Below, piece after piece: positions 23,740 through 39,700 of a stretch of DNA of 64,000 bases. Made by a program: the position numbers and the translations under genes. Within the stretch, counting starts at the first letter, position 1; every line of letters begins with the position of its first letter. The DNA comes from Moringa oleifera (taxonomy: Eukaryota > Streptophyta > Magnoliopsida > Brassicales > Moringaceae), in NCBI GenBank assembly GCA_021397835.1, contig JAJFZO010000087.1:1612001-1676000 (forward strand), read 5' to 3'. The notes under the pieces were generated by a model. It saw only the letters and a program-made list of their open reading frames with translations, ran no database searches and had not been told where the DNA came from.

Positions 23740-25700
23740 ATTTTTTAAAATTACTTTTTCTTTCAACTTCTCCTTTCTTTCTTTTTTCCTTTTGATTTCC
23801 CCATCTCTCCTCATTGCCGTCAGACTTCCTCCCTTTGCTTCTATTGTGAACTCTTCTTGTAATCCTAGCCAATTGAATTTATATAAAAATTACTGTTATT
23901 ATTAAATATTTAAGATTTAATCTTCCCCGCCAAATTCATGAGGGACGGGTCTCATTGAAACCCGACCCGATGAATTATAAATATATCCGTAATTTCCCAA
24001 ATTATCGAGCAGACGTCCACGCTGCAGTGGAATCCCAACGACACCTTGGGCCAGGAGGGCCACATGGCATTATCCTATCATTTTGAAGGCTAAATGACTT
24101 ATAGAATTAAAGTTCAGTCTAATTTGATCAAGGTTTTTACACTAATATAAATTAAGTTTTCAACTTTAATTAATTAGATCAAATTTTTTATTGATTAATT
24201 TTAAATTAATTTTTTAAATAAATATTAACATTTACATAAATAACGAATCATTTTAAATTTTGTTGCTCAAAAAATATGTCACGTTTGTTTTGCTCATGGA
24301 TTTGATTTTATTGGATTACACTAATATGATATTATATTAAACTTCAAATAAATCAATTTAATAGATTCTGAACGGATAATATATAAATAAATTTTAAATA
24401 TGTTAATTTGATAGATAATTTAATTTAATATTTAAAAAATTTTAATGTAAACAAATATATAAATATTAATTTACAAAACAAATAATAATAACAATGATAT
24501 GAAATTTTGGTAAATTAAGAACTTCAAACTTTTAATATATTGTATTTATGACAAACTTATTGATTTTTTACGAATAATATTAGAATTGATATAATGAGAA
24601 AGTAATATGTGTTATTATCTAATTACAAAATAATTAATAAAATAATTTATAAAATAGATTTTATAGTAAAAATCTCATAAAACTTTTATATTTATCATAT
24701 GTTATTAATCAATTTTTTATATTTAAAAATAGTAAATTAAATCATAATATATCAATGTAAATTAAATTAAATATTATTAAAAATTTTAAAAATTTAAAAT
24801 ATTATATAATAAATTTTGATTTGAAATATTTTATCAATGTAAAACAAACATTCAAGCCGTATCATCACAAAAAATTTCAAAATTTTTTTAATAGTGAAAA
24901 TATTTTTAAAAAAATTATAAAAAAATAAATATTATATCAAAAATTATTCAAATTTGAGGGCTTGATCTAAAATGAAATAAAAAATTCATTTGAATTATTG
25001 TTGAGATATTTCAATAGTAAAAATATTATTAAATTTTTATAATTATTTAAGTTAAAATATAATTTAAATCAAATTGATAAATAAATTTTTGATTTATCAT
25101 TTTTGAAAGTAAGAGTTTCATAGGTAACATAAAATAAATATTAAGGTTTTGTATAACATTTATCTTAAATGATAATATATAAAATAAATAATATTGATAA
25201 ATATTTAAGATTATGTATATATTCTTTTATTAAATTCAATTTTGTAAGAGGATCTAATTGTAAAAAATGTATAAATTTTTAAAAATATAAATATATTACT
25301 TTAATTTTTATTGTTATAACACATTAAAATTGATATTTCGACATAAATCATATATATATATATATTGTATTAATATAATATATATATTAAAAATTGATTT
25401 AAATTATTGATTTAAATTATGTTGTTGATTTATTTAATTGATAAAAATTTTAAATAAATTAATTTAAATTTAAATAAATTAAACGAATTTGAACTATATA
25501 TGACTCAATAATCCGTTTGATAATAAAACAATTTATCAATTAACCTGATTCAAAATATGAAAATGTAAGTCATCCATTTTTTTAAATGAGTGATTCTAAC
25601 CCGATTCAGACTGTTAAAAGAATCAAGCTACGAACCATCAGATTGGATTAAGAAGGAATCAACACACTTCAATTCAATATTATGCATAAAGCTATTATGT
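23740..25700. other. AT-rich intergenic region between RCC2-like and bZIP genes
   Basis: It holds CT-rich DNA to about 23830, a short GC-richer piece (23930-24090) and then AT-rich DNA with one foldback-element copy at about 24676-25156. I see no coding gene or structured RNA. The segment from about 25700 to 25986 is probably the 3' untranslated region of the bZIP gene on the - strand. Confidence 0.55.
24676..25156. mobile_element. AT-rich foldback element, copy B
   Basis: The left end (ATATTTATCATATGTTATTAATC) and the right end (complement of GTAACATAAAATAAATATTAAG) form the same long imperfect inverted repeat as copy A. The inner order of blocks also agrees. No coding capacity. Confidence 0.5.
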
Positions 25701-25986
25701 ATGTGTAGCAGCAAGAGCACCATAGGCGGCTGAAATGAATATCATATTATAGACAAAAGCTTGTTCTTTTGACATAAGACTGAACCAAGAGTTTGGGTTC
25801 AACTCTCCATGGTTTTTGCCAAGAACATCAAACTAAAGAACAAAACAATGGTCAAGTTTACTTTTCAAGTCAATGAAGATCTTCCAGCTTACATATGATT
25901 CTATACTACTCTTATTCCAAACTAGGTTCAGAGACTACTAAATTTTTCAAGAAGGGCAGAAGCCCGTGAATGTTCTGGGGATGGAT

Positions 25987-29271
<3,285 letters not shown>

Positions 29272-29720
29272 TTTCTCTCTAACTTCTAACCACTACATAT
29301 ACAATGTAACACAAACCCCAAAGCTACTCCAGCTCCAGACATCAAACAAAACCCACCTCCAAAATCGATAAACAAATTTAAACGAAAACCCAAAACCCTA
29401 GAATCAAAAAAAAAAAAAAAAAGAAGAAGAGAGAGTTAAAATATCGGTGGTATGAGAAAGGTTTATTTATATACCTGGTGATAAACCCTAGCTCTTCTAG
29501 TTTGAGTACAATGAACCATACACTAGATGACCGAACACGGGTAAGAGGCCAGGATGACTGTAAAGTGACGAAAAAGGAATAGCGAATTCCAAAGGCCAAA
29601 GCCGACGGTGATTTCACCAGAGAAGCATCGGCCAAAAAACAAAGCTCTTAGCTTATAAAGCCTCAAACCTGCCGAAACCAGAGGCGAGGCTGCCTTATAA
29701 AAAGACAAAGTGGGATTCTT
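29272..29720 (-). promoter_or_regulatory. 5' leader with probable untranslated intron, bZIP gene
   Basis: On the - strand a GT donor (CACCAG|GTATAT, near 29476) and an AG acceptor after a long T run (TTGATTCTAG, near 29400) would remove a leader intron of about 75 bp. This is inferred from splice signals only. A G-box CACGTG sits farther upstream at 29896-29901. Confidence 0.4.
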
Positions 29721-29739
29721 GTCAGCGAAGAGGCAGCCA

Positions 29740-32700
29740 GGAAATGCCGCGTCAACATTATTTTTTATTTTTTACGCGTTTTTTTTTTTTATTTCAATCT
29801 TCCTTTGTCTCCGCCGTTTTATCTTCCGAATTATATTTTACTACCAATTTCATTTTGTCAAACTGATCACAGGTGACCAGCCAGTCATTGAGTGCCACGT
29901 GTTTGCTTCTGGTGGCCAGCTAACAAATTGCTAAATTATCAGCTAGATCTTACTGATTACCCCATAAGTTCATGTATGAGATTAGTTCCATCTCCACTTT
30001 GTAATGTGAGAATGAGCTCTTTTTTATTTTTCATTTTTTTCTTTTTTTTGATTTTATGATAATTAGATTTTGCAATTTTTATTTTTATTTGAATAATATT
30101 ATTAGATGATGAGTGCCTACTCATATTTGCTCTGATATTTATTATCATACAGTTATATTTTATTTAAATAAAATTTTTAAATCATAAATTTATATCAATG
30201 TTGGATCGATATTTATTTGCGTATAGACAACATCAAGTACTATCATTTGATATGAGATATATTAATTTTTTAAATAAATATTTATATGTAATAATTAAAA
30301 AATAAAAAATGATATTTTATATTAAATATATTAATTATAAAATAACTTATGTATAATTTATTATATGAAATATTAACTTAATATATTTATATTATTAGAT
30401 CATGTTTTATATAACTTGCTTTATAAAGTAGATGCATCATGTTGATTGATCCACTTGCTAACTTTGTATATGATCCAGATTATATGAACAATACTTGTTA
30501 CATGGATAAGTTTAGAATACTCGAAGGATATCCATTAATAAATTTATTAATATTTTTTATAAATATGTAAAGAATTAGATCTATTAATTTATTTTTATTT
30601 TTAAAAAATTAACATGTAATAATTTTGAAAGTACAATATATAATTGTTATTTATTTTGTTTATTCAAAAAAATTTAAATATTTTTATATCCTCTTTAAAA
30701 TATCAACAAAAATTATATAAGAAAATTTATTTTCACATTGGAAAGTTAAATTATATAAATTTGTGTATGTATTGGGTCAAAGTTTCTTACCATTTAAATA
30801 CGTAAAATAAATTGATAACTCTTATCAAATAATTGGATATGATTAGGTATACCAAATTTGTTACCAAATAATCACTACAATAATTATGGGACACAAATTT
30901 AGTCATAATTCATTAACGTTGGTCTAATTTGTAAGAAGTATATTATATAAATTTGTTTCTTAAATTGAATGTTTAATGTCTATAAAATAACCATTAATTA
31001 AATTAATAATTTTGTTCGTTGTTACGTCTGTTATAATAATAATATAATTTTTTATATTATTTTCTTGCCAATGAACAAGTTAATCCCTTTATCCATTGGA
31101 ATAAAAAAGAAAGTGATACCTTAGAGTAATTTAATTTATACACGAAAGTTATTTAAATTTATAGACTTAAGTTATTTAAATTTATTTCACTTTCCACATT
31201 TTATCCGTGACTAAAAAGAAATTAATATGTTATATATATATATTATACATAATTTATTGTATTAGCAAAAAATATATAAATTAAATAAATAAAATAACTT
31301 ACTTTTAAAATTATTATATATTAATATATCGACCAAGAAAACAATAAAGATTATATCAATACAAGTTTTATTTCTAATGAAGTAATAATTATTTTTTTAA
31401 AAAAGCAATGATTCTAAATATTATATGATTTAAAATTTTTATTATTAAATAAAATAGATAATTTAAATTAGCATAAATATTATATAAAATAATAATATTT
31501 ACTTGTGTTATTAATCAAATTCTCGTATTCAAAAAGTAATAAATTAAACAGTGATCTATCAATTTGATATCGGATTGAATCTTAACTTAAATGGCTATAA
31601 AAAGTTAAAAATATATTTTTTAAAATACCTTAAAAATAATTTTAATAAATTCTTCATTTTATTTCTAATAGGTGCAATATATATTTTTATGAATTTTTAA
31701 AATTTTTGATAATATAAATTAAAAAATATATATTTTTAGTACTTATAAAATTTTAAAATTTTTTGTGAAGATAACTTAAATATTTGTTCACATATTTGAA
31801 AATTTTTAAGTAAAAATTTATTGTATAAAATCTTTAATTTAAATATTTTTAATTATTTTAACAAAATTTAATTTAATTCAAATTAATAGATGAAAATTTA
31901 ATTTATCGCTTTTTAAATTTTTATTGATAAAATAAGATAAATATAAAAAATTTATATAATTTTACTTTTTAAATTATTAATATTTATAAATATGTCTGGA
32001 GATTATAGAAATTAGTTAAAATAAATATGCAATAATTGAAATTTAAAATCTAAAATATAGTGCAAATAAAATAAATCAATTTTTATATTATTAAAAAAAT
32101 CAAGCATCAACAAAATATTAACTATTAGAGCTTTGTCAAATTAATTCAAGTTTAGTGTGAAAAGCTCACTTGTAATCCAATTATCAAGACTAATGCCAGT
32201 GTGGATGGAAAAAATTGATTTTGTAAATTTACATGGGAAACTAAGAGCGTGATATTTTGATAATAATCAATGAGATATTGGAGAAATTGGAGAGATATTG
32301 ATGTATCGTGTTAGGTAAAATAACAAGACTTTTGTTTGTTTTATTTTATTTTAGAATAAATGTAAAGAAAAAACTGTAAATTATACTTATTTTTTATTTC
32401 ATATTTCAAAATATCGCTTGAATTAATTATATATTTAATATTTTAATTAATTTAGTTTATATCATTATTTTTTAAAAAATATTTGAATTGATATATTATA
32501 TAGTAAATTTCAAATTAAATGTTTGTTTTACAGTTTTATTTTATCTAAACTACATTGTTAAGTTTTAAAGAAATTATTTAAATTGAGAATTTAAAAATTA
32601 AAAAAAAAGTATTGTAAGTAAGAAATTGTTTGAAATTGAATTATAGATTCAAAATCTAATGTAAATTTTTTTGAATCAATTTTGAAAAAATTCAATAACA

Positions 32701-32890
32701 AAAATACTTCAATTTTTTACAACTCTTACAATGAAGGTCTAACGTAAATTAAATTAAAAAAATTAAATGAGTTATCGATCTAATCTATAAGTCGTGGTTT
32801 AGATTAAAAAAGAATTTAATTTAGGTTTTCTTAATATTTACTTTTATTATTATTAATTTGTTGATTTTTTAAAAAATTTGTTTAATAGAC
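29740..32890. other. Long AT-rich intergenic region
   Basis: About 3 kb with no supportable gene. It contains the G-box near 29896, one foldback-element copy at about 31482-31961 and otherwise low-complexity AT-rich sequence. Confidence 0.6.
31482..31961. mobile_element. AT-rich foldback element, copy C
   Basis: It shares with copy A the blocks TCAATTTGATATC, GGCTATAAAAAGTTAAA, TTTTGATAAT and AACTTAAATATTTGTTCACA in the same order and spacing. Its ends are diverged inverted repeats. No open frame. Confidence 0.55.
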
Positions 32891-32899
32891 TTAAAATAT

Positions 32900-33300
32900 T
32901 TTAAGCCCAAATCAATGAGGCTGAGCTTAAGCCTAGTGCCCAGATCCAATTCACCGAAGCCACTTTGAAGCCCATGGGGAGGGACCGGTTACGCGGCTTG
33001 TTCCTACTCGATATCGCTTGACGGACCGCTGGGCGGTCCAGTCTATGTTTGCTGTCTTCTACTCGAGGCCCGCCAGCTGACTTGTCGTTATATGCCCTAC
33101 TATCCGTGACGGACATGAAGTGGCGTCGGGTCATATGTCGGTGACAGTGCTATCATCACTGTAAGGCACATCTTCCCAACTGGCTGCGACTACTTTTATA
33201 TTAAATCTGAGCCGTCAGATCAAAAGCCCTGGATTTCTCAGAAGCATTACCAAAACCCTAGCCAAGAAATCCTTATAAAACGGCCCATCGGTGGTACGCC
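32900..33300 (+). promoter_or_regulatory. Promoter of the snoRNA cluster
   Basis: A GC-richer island inside AT-rich DNA ends with a telo-box (AAAACCCTAG, 33252-33261), a TATA box (TTATAAAA, 33273-33280) and a site II core (GGCCCA, 33282-33287). The telo-box plus site II pair is the known signature of plant snoRNA and ribosome-biogenesis promoters. The first snoRNA follows within 200 bp on the + strand. The short - strand open frame at 32901-33134 resembles nothing I know. Confidence 0.65.
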
Positions 33301-33463
33301 CTGCTCGGCGACTAGCCGACTCCTTGTACAATCAATGGCATAAGTATTATAAGTGTGATTCTTAAATCATCTCCGATTTCTTCTCTATAAAGGTTCTGAC
33401 TTTTGCGCAGTGTTTGATCTTTTCTTCTTCTTTCTCATACTTTCTTCTGGTGTTAGCAATGAT

Positions 33464-33558
33464 GGAGGCCAAATGATGAACAATTCAAGGTGTTGAATGC
33501 TCGGACTTTGATTTGAGTATTGTGATTCGTTACTTGAATAGGAAGATCTGATGCCTTC
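33464..33558 (+). ncRNA. Candidate box C/D snoRNA with no assigned target
   Basis: Box C ATGATGA is at 33473-33479 and box D CTGA at 33548-33551. The ends pair as a 6-bp terminal stem, GGAGGC (33464-33469) with GCCTTC (33553-33558), including one G-U. The size of about 95 nt is normal. The sequence before box D (TTGAATAGGAAGAT) does not match an rRNA segment I can recall, so the target is unknown. Position as first member of the cluster supports it. Confidence 0.6.
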
Positions 33559-33654
33559 TTCATTTCGCAACAGCTGCTTCATGATTTTCAATATTTCTTC
33601 TCTTTTTTCTTTTAAGGAGTTTTTGGATTTCATTTGATGGCATTTGAACCCCCA

Positions 33655-33740
33655 TTTTTGTGGATGAAGAGAGTACATGAAATATACAGTTATCCCTGGC
33701 TGATGTCTAAGTGCTGATATTTCGTATAAACTGACACAAA
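33655..33740 (+). ncRNA. snoR38: Box C/D snoRNA, snoR38-like (copy A)
   Basis: A box C variant ATGAAGA (33664-33670) and box D CTGA (33731-33734) are closed by a TTTGTG/CACAAA stem. Before the internal box D' (CTGA, 33700-33703) lies ACAGTTATCCCTGG, the complement of the conserved 25S rRNA segment CAGGGAUAACUG in the peptidyl-transferase region. Counting five bases from D' places 2'-O-methylation on the middle G of the GGG. This is the target of yeast snR38 and plant snoR38Y as I recall them. The box C variant makes this copy weaker than copy B. Confidence 0.75.
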
Positions 33741-33805
33741 TCCTTCTTCTTCTGATATTGCTCCTTTCGATGAACAATACTTTTGAAAAGTATGAAATTG
33801 TTTAT

Positions 33806-33899
33806 TAAGCCAATGATGTAAAGATTAAGGTTCACTGCAATGCAAGTATTTTTTATTTGCATGTGTTGAAACTTATGAACTAGGACGGTCTGAGGCTTC
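33806..33899 (+). ncRNA. Box C/D snoRNA guiding 18S rRNA methylation
   Basis: Box C ATGATGT (33813-33819) and box D CTGA (33890-33893) are closed by the perfect stem AAGCC (33807-33811) with GGCTT (33894-33898). An internal hairpin ATGCAA/TTGCAT compacts the middle. Directly before box D, ACTAGGACGGT is the exact complement of 11 nt of plant 18S rRNA (ACCGUCCUAGU). The five-base rule predicts 2'-O-methylation of the U in ACCGU. I do not know its standard name. Confidence 0.78.
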
Positions 33900-34052
33900 T
33901 TCTCTGTTTCCCTTTTGTTGCTTCCATTTTCAAATCTTCCAGTGGTTTCATGATTTAGCAAGGCTTCTGTTTTTAAAGGTTTCCTTTTTCTGGTAATTGA
34001 TCAAGTTGAAGCTTTCCCTAATCTGCCTGGAACTTTTCTGCTGAGCCACCTG

Positions 34053-34141
34053 CAGTGTTTGTGGATGATGAGAACATAATTTACACAGTTATCCCTGGCT
34101 GAGTGTTCATGCTGATCATTTGTGATCTGACACCAACACTG
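34053..34141 (+). ncRNA. snoR38: Box C/D snoRNA, snoR38-like (copy B)
   Basis: Canonical box C ATGATGA (34065-34071), D' CTGA (34099-34102) and D CTGA (34127-34130) are closed by a CAGTGTT/AACACTG stem (34053-34059 with 34135-34141). The guide ACAGTTATCCCTGG before D' is identical to copy A and targets 25S CAGGGAUAACUG, with the middle G of GGG as predicted site. Outside the boxes and guide the two copies differ, so the duplication is not recent. Confidence 0.82.
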
Positions 34142-35612
34142 AATGGATCAATTCCAGCTCCAAATGGGTTCAGGATCTTCCATATCATTTCTAGAGCTTC
34201 TGTAATCTTCAAAATTACTATAGTTACGAAATTGTTGGGCTTTTCAGTCTTTGTATTAGTAGCTTATTTGGTTATTTCTTTACTTTTTGCTCTCTTGGTT
34301 TGAGTAGTTTTCTTAAGTTTTGATTCACAGATTTTAACTAGGAATTTCAGTTTGTCAAGTTGACTTCAAATCATGTGATAAGCATGCATTAACTTTTGAC
34401 GAGAGGTGATTACTATTTGGATTCGGTTTTGATCGGTTCTACAAATTAAGAGTAGAGTCAGAGTCCCATTAAGATAAATTTATCTTAATAAATATGAACT
34501 GATTAAGTGATCATTTTGTTTTTATTAACATAGATATATTTCAAAATTAAATTATTATATATATTCTTAATTAATTTAATTAAAAATCAAATTTGATTTT
34601 GTGATCCTAGATTAAATCAAGTTTAATATCATTTCCGATTGAAATTATAATAACGATTCAGATTCATATAATGATCTGGCTTGATCTGGTTACTTTTAAA
34701 GGTTTTTTGTTTTTCTATCATTATTTTTAAATTAATCAACTTCTAAACTATTTAATCATTTGTAAATGATAAAAATTTGTAAGAAATAAAATAACAAAAT
34801 TTTGAGGAGTACCCCAAATATTAAAAAAAAACAATGACATTATTGATTGAAGATATTATTAAGAATAAATGAAAGGAAAGAAGAAATTTTTAACTTAAAC
34901 CACACAAGATTAATCGTTACTTTCCCAATCATTCGATCTGTTTCCTACACAGGATACTGGAAGTTAGGGCTCTAAGATGGACATATGCACTTGAGAAACA
35001 ACTGGCTACTACTTGATCCAAAGATTGCATATCTACAAGACATTAAACAGTTACTTATTTTATACACAAATATGGTTCGAGTAGTTCCACACTCACCCAC
35101 TAAACACTCAACAATACAGATGAGTGATTGATGTCTATTATGAATTAAGAGTTCTGTTCATAAGACCTTACAATACAGTCCTTTACAAGTATCTAAAATT
35201 ACCATGGTAAATGGCTAAAAAGTACAAATTTAGCAGTTCAGACAGCTGGGGACTAGATAAATTGTCCTACACCCTTCTCTTCAATCAACAATTACCCAGC
35301 TTGAACATAGAAAAGGAAAGAAATGCGAGATGATGTGCCCTTCATTCTTCCCTTCAGTGGTAGCTTACCAGATTCCATGTGGACAAGAGTCAAGAAGGCA
35401 ATGCACAAGATGAGAAGACATACAGGAAGCAGGGAATTCCAACTGGAAGTGCTCAATTATGATGGTTAGTCTATAATTTCCGTGGTAGTTATTACTGAAT
35501 CTTTATTTTTTGCTCCCATAGTCCAAAAGGAAAATTTTTATGATGCGTACCTGAAGAATCCATGCCAGTTCACTGTCTCCATTCCCCCAACCAATTCAAA
35601 AATTTTAACAGT
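34142..35612. other. End of snoRNA transcript and 3' region of BPC gene
   Basis: The left part probably holds the end of the snoRNA precursor. The right part (about 34900-35612) is likely the 3' untranslated region of the BPC gene on the - strand. The open frame at 34103-34303 overlaps snoRNA copy B and is not credible as a protein. Confidence 0.5.
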
Positions 35613-37160
35613 CTACTTGATCGTGATGTAGCGATTGGTTCCATGCTTGGCCCAATTGTCCTTCAGATCAACTGGAGTTGAAAGATCATGGCCTTCAGCT
35701 GCAAGCCGGCTAAGTAGTTTGTTGAAAGCACTTCCACTCATTTTCCGGCCACCAATTCGGGCATGCCGCTTGTTGGGCACTGCAGGTAATGGATACATTG
35801 ACATGGTAGTGGTGCAACATGAAGACTGCCAACCCCCATTTCCCCATTTGTAGCATTGCCTCAGGACTCCGGTGCAGGAGCATACAGGCGGTGGCATCGT
35901 GGTTTCATCAAATACAACCTGGTTAAGCCCCAGATCCTGGCCCTTCCAATCAGACTTTGAAGCTCCTAACTGTTTGTTTGGATCATCACCCCCTCCACCA
36001 ATATCTTGCCCACCCTTCCACTCATGTGATTTGCCAAACACAATCTTATTTAGGTCCTCACTTTCTCTCTTAATCTTCCTAGGAGGCTTCGAGGGCTTCT
36101 TGTTAGAAGGCACAGCCTTTGGCTCCTTTGTTCTTTTACCCCGTCGCGACTTCGTTGCCTCGGAAGCACCAGGCGATATTGGTTCAGCATCACCTGAATG
36201 GATTTCCCTTGTACTGTAAGGACCTTCGCCCATATGAGGCATATGATGTATGTGTTGCTGCTGGTGATGCATGTGCTTCACTCCACGTGAGTTTTGACAA
36301 CCTGGTGGACACGAGGACATATTACCACTAGCCATGGAGTTGTCACGGTACTGAAGCGTTGCAATGGCGCTGTCTCTCTCCATTATGGCATTGTTTCGCT
36401 CAGCAATAGCTGTATCTCGCTGAAGGAAAGCCATGTCTCGTTCTGCAATGGCTGCCTTTTTCTCAGAAATAGCCAAATTTCTTTCTTGAATTGCAGCATC
36501 CCTTTCTGCCATGATTGCCATTATCTGTTTCATTGATGGCTGATGTTGCATCAACCACTGCAATAACAATAGTGATGAAAATATTATCAGACAAAAAATT
36601 AGTAGGGAAATTGTTTACAGGAATCATTTACAGTAAACTCCAAACTTTTTAATACAATAATTTAACACTGCAAGCGCATAATTTAAAATTGCTAGCTAGC
36701 CGTGTGTACTCTTCAGGTCCCTGAGACATACATTTACATCAGGCTCTTCCCCTATACACAACCTATGGGAGATGTGTGCTTTACAGATTTCATCCTTTTA
36801 GATCTCATGTTCGCAAGGTAAAAACTAAACAGATAGTAAGTCACAACGGTTCTGGCTCAATGAGCTGGGAAGAAACTCACAGATCAAACAAACATGTACA
36901 CACCAGATAGCCGAGGGCTTGAGCCAGCTCATGAACAATCTAGAACACCATTAACCCATGACCCAATAGTGCTAGTTATAGTGTTTTTAGGATCATTGGG
37001 CCACTGATACACACTAGGTTCTTTCCTAGCGCTCTACCGGTATGGGAAGCGTGCCATAATGTATTATCAGCAAGAAATAACTTGCAGGTACCTGACCCTG
37101 AGCTGTTTTATACTGATCTGTTTTATGTCTTCCATTTTCACGATGCCCACCATCATCCAT
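35613..37160 (-). CDS. BPC6: BASIC PENTACYSTEINE class II (GAGA-binding) transcription factor
   Basis: Two coding exons, 37160-37092 and 36557-35613, join in phase 0 to 337 residues. The N-terminus [13 protein letters not shown] and [13 protein letters not shown] are diagnostic of class II (BPC4/BPC6). Residues 40-92 form an alanine-rich coiled coil of repeated A-E-R-D/N-x-A-I units used for dimerisation. A basic Lys/Arg-rich nuclear-localisation stretch ([19 protein letters not shown]) follows. The C-terminal DNA-binding domain has the five cysteines 249, 251, 258, 270 and 271 (CSC, C, CC), then the [19 protein letters not shown] block, ending TNRYITIK. These nuclear proteins bind GA-repeat DNA and can recruit Polycomb-group proteins to silence target genes. 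A His-rich stretch ([15 protein letters not shown]) is also family-typical. Length agrees with Arabidopsis BPC6 (about 340). BPC4 versus BPC6 cannot be settled here. Confidence 0.95.
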
Positions 37161-39700
37161 CTGAGATCCACTAGTGGTTACACTTTTCTGATAAAAATTT
37201 AAACTCCACCAAATGTGCAGTGTTAGGTCAATTAAGCATCAAACTATGGTCCAGCCTGGGTATCCTGTATCTGTTATTACAAAGAAAATGAGAATCCAAA
37301 AAAAGCAAGGCATATCTTGCATACCTTTTTGCCCTCTTTTTAAGGAAATAAGTTATTAATAAACCAATAAATGACAATGAACACTAGGAAAGACAAGAAG
37401 ATGCCTGACATTACCATTGGCAGGTAAACATCAGGAACAGAAGTTGATCCCTGTAGGGATCTTCCCTGCACAGAAACAATCAATGCAAATAAAAATCATT
37501 GACAGCAGTCAACCAAACATGAAACATGAAGGCACTGCAAGTTTTAGTTAAGATTGTATGGAAAAGATTTGCAAAACAAGAGTCTTCAAAAAACTTGATG
37601 CATACATTGCATTATCAGGAAATCCTACAAAACAAGACCACTCAAGCATTTACATACCAAAATGTGCCAAGCAATGAAAAAGCTCATACAGATGAGACAT
37701 ATAATACAGCATGAGCAGTGCAAGAAAATACACCCTTACAATTGCAGGATAGTTAGCCATTAAATTGAACATTATAACTGATACATGAATTGGATGGTAT
37801 GTACACTGGGATTAGGTGAGATTACGATAAAAAACAAGCTCTGAGTCTGATTTCATTCCAAAATCGTAACAAATCCTGTTTCAGATGCAGCTGGAGTAAC
37901 ATCGCATATAAAGACATACCACAATCAGTAGAAAACAGTAGAAATGAAAACAGTCCCTAACATAAAAGCAATCAGCAGTTAATATAAAGTCCAGCTGACA
38001 AATATCACAAGGCAGACAGTTAAGTAAATGATATCTCGACCAGTACCAAGATGTTAGGACATTGTAAATGCATAGGCCAATTAGCCATGACACACTACCA
38101 ATTCACCCAAGCAAAAATTTAACAAAAAAAGAAGAAGATTTTATAAACATTAGACTGCAGTGGTTAATTATGAAGGTAAACATTTACAATTTGGACCAAC
38201 TATTTGACGCCAGTGCAAAGCTTCAAAAGCTATGCGGTACTAGCAGAGCTGCCAAACGAATATGGAGGCAAGACTAAGGCACCAAATAGATATCTTGACT
38301 TTTCAAATTGCAAGCAGTTATCACAAGACACATCAACCTATACCTTTAGCTGGTTTTGTTGCCTGGTTGTCATGCTCTCAACTCCATAAGCCAACTTGAG
38401 ACATTCTGATTCAATATGAAATAAGCATGACCCTGATATATGAATGAAGTTTCTTGGATCAGATACCAGAGCTTCATTCAAGTCATGCTACAATAATCTA
38501 ATCAAAATCATTTATATCATAGACATAGTTTTCATCTTAAAAGCTAAAGAGTGATTGAAGCAACGTTAATAATGCTTAATCATCCTGAAAAATGACAACA
38601 TTATGCATTTACTTAACATGCTAGATCATCCACTTTTTCCTAGTAAATAATTCAAAAATAACATCGCTGTGAAAAATACAAATGTTCTGATTTATTTGAA
38701 TCACCCAATGATTGTGCCACCTATCACAAATTGCTTGTTTTTGCTCAAAGGCTCTTTTGTCAATCACGTTACATTTTACTTATTGAATAGAATAAATAGG
38801 GCTCCCATAAAAAAAAAAAAACTTGTGCCTTTGATCAATGCCAAATTCCCCGCTTCATTCTATTTCAAAATCAATAAATTATATTACCTCTTACACATTT
38901 TCGTTCCTTCCAATATGAAATGCAACCCATTAATCATCCAATTCCATTGGTATCCCTTTTTCTGTAGACTGTAAGTGAAATAATTTATCCACAAATTAGC
39001 CATCCCCAAAGCCATATTAACAGTAGCAGAAAGAAAGCTCCACTTTCCAGACACAACAGCAGCTTTACTAAAGACAAAGTTGTCAAGCACAAAACTAATT
39101 TTATGCTTCCAACTAACTCTTAAATATCAAGAAAAGATCCAACTCTTCTACCAGTGAAACAATTAATTGGGTGTAATCCTAAGCTAAAACTAGAAATAGA
39201 AACTAGTTTAAACATCAGATCCTTAGTCTAAAGCCCAAATCACCCGCTCAAACTTCATCTCCCAAGAGTTCCAAAGAACCCGACATATTCGAGAACCAAA
39301 CCCTAGAAATCAAAAGCCCCAAAGCCCGTCAAAGCAAGCTTCAGTTGCAAGACAAAACACGTCACAATAGCCAAAATTAAACAAAAGCTAAGGCCAAAGC
39401 AAGCTGCAATCGCCTTAAAAATCACTGAGGACACACTTCAAGTCACAATAAGACGAAGTTATGCGCGATTACTGTAGTCATGAGGAGATAAAAATGGTCA
39501 AATGAACTCAAAGACAACACGTAAAGGAAAAACTCTACAAAAAGAACAAGAGAAAGCAGACTTAACCAGGGAGAACGAAGACAAGAACCGAATGAGAGCG
39601 AGGGAGGCGGTAGAGGCCTAATCGTGAGAAGGAAATCCGCGTAAAAGGAACAGTGGTGGAAGAGGGCGAACCAAAAGAAGAATTTTTCCCTACTTTTTTT
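37161..39700 (-). promoter_or_regulatory. Probable intron-containing 5' leader and promoter of the BPC gene
   Basis: No protein-coding exon is visible between 37161 and about 39700. On the - strand a pyrimidine-rich leader ending GTTCTCCCTG|GTTAAGTC (donor near 39565) suggests a first untranslated exon at about 39565-39690 and one or more long leader introns, the usual arrangement for this family. Short open frames on either strand in this stretch look like chance. Confidence 0.4.

Noticed and set aside
32901..33134. 77-codon - strand frame in the GC-richer island
   Set aside because: The island is better explained as the snoRNA-cluster promoter, and the product has no recognisable domain.
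33936..34032. A fifth snoRNA between 33936 and 34032
   Set aside because: TTCCAG/CTGGAA ends could pair and a weak box C (ATGATTT) exists, but no proper box D follows at the right place.
34103..34303. 66-codon + strand frame
   Set aside because: It overlaps snoRNA copy B, is hydrophobic by composition and resembles no protein I know.
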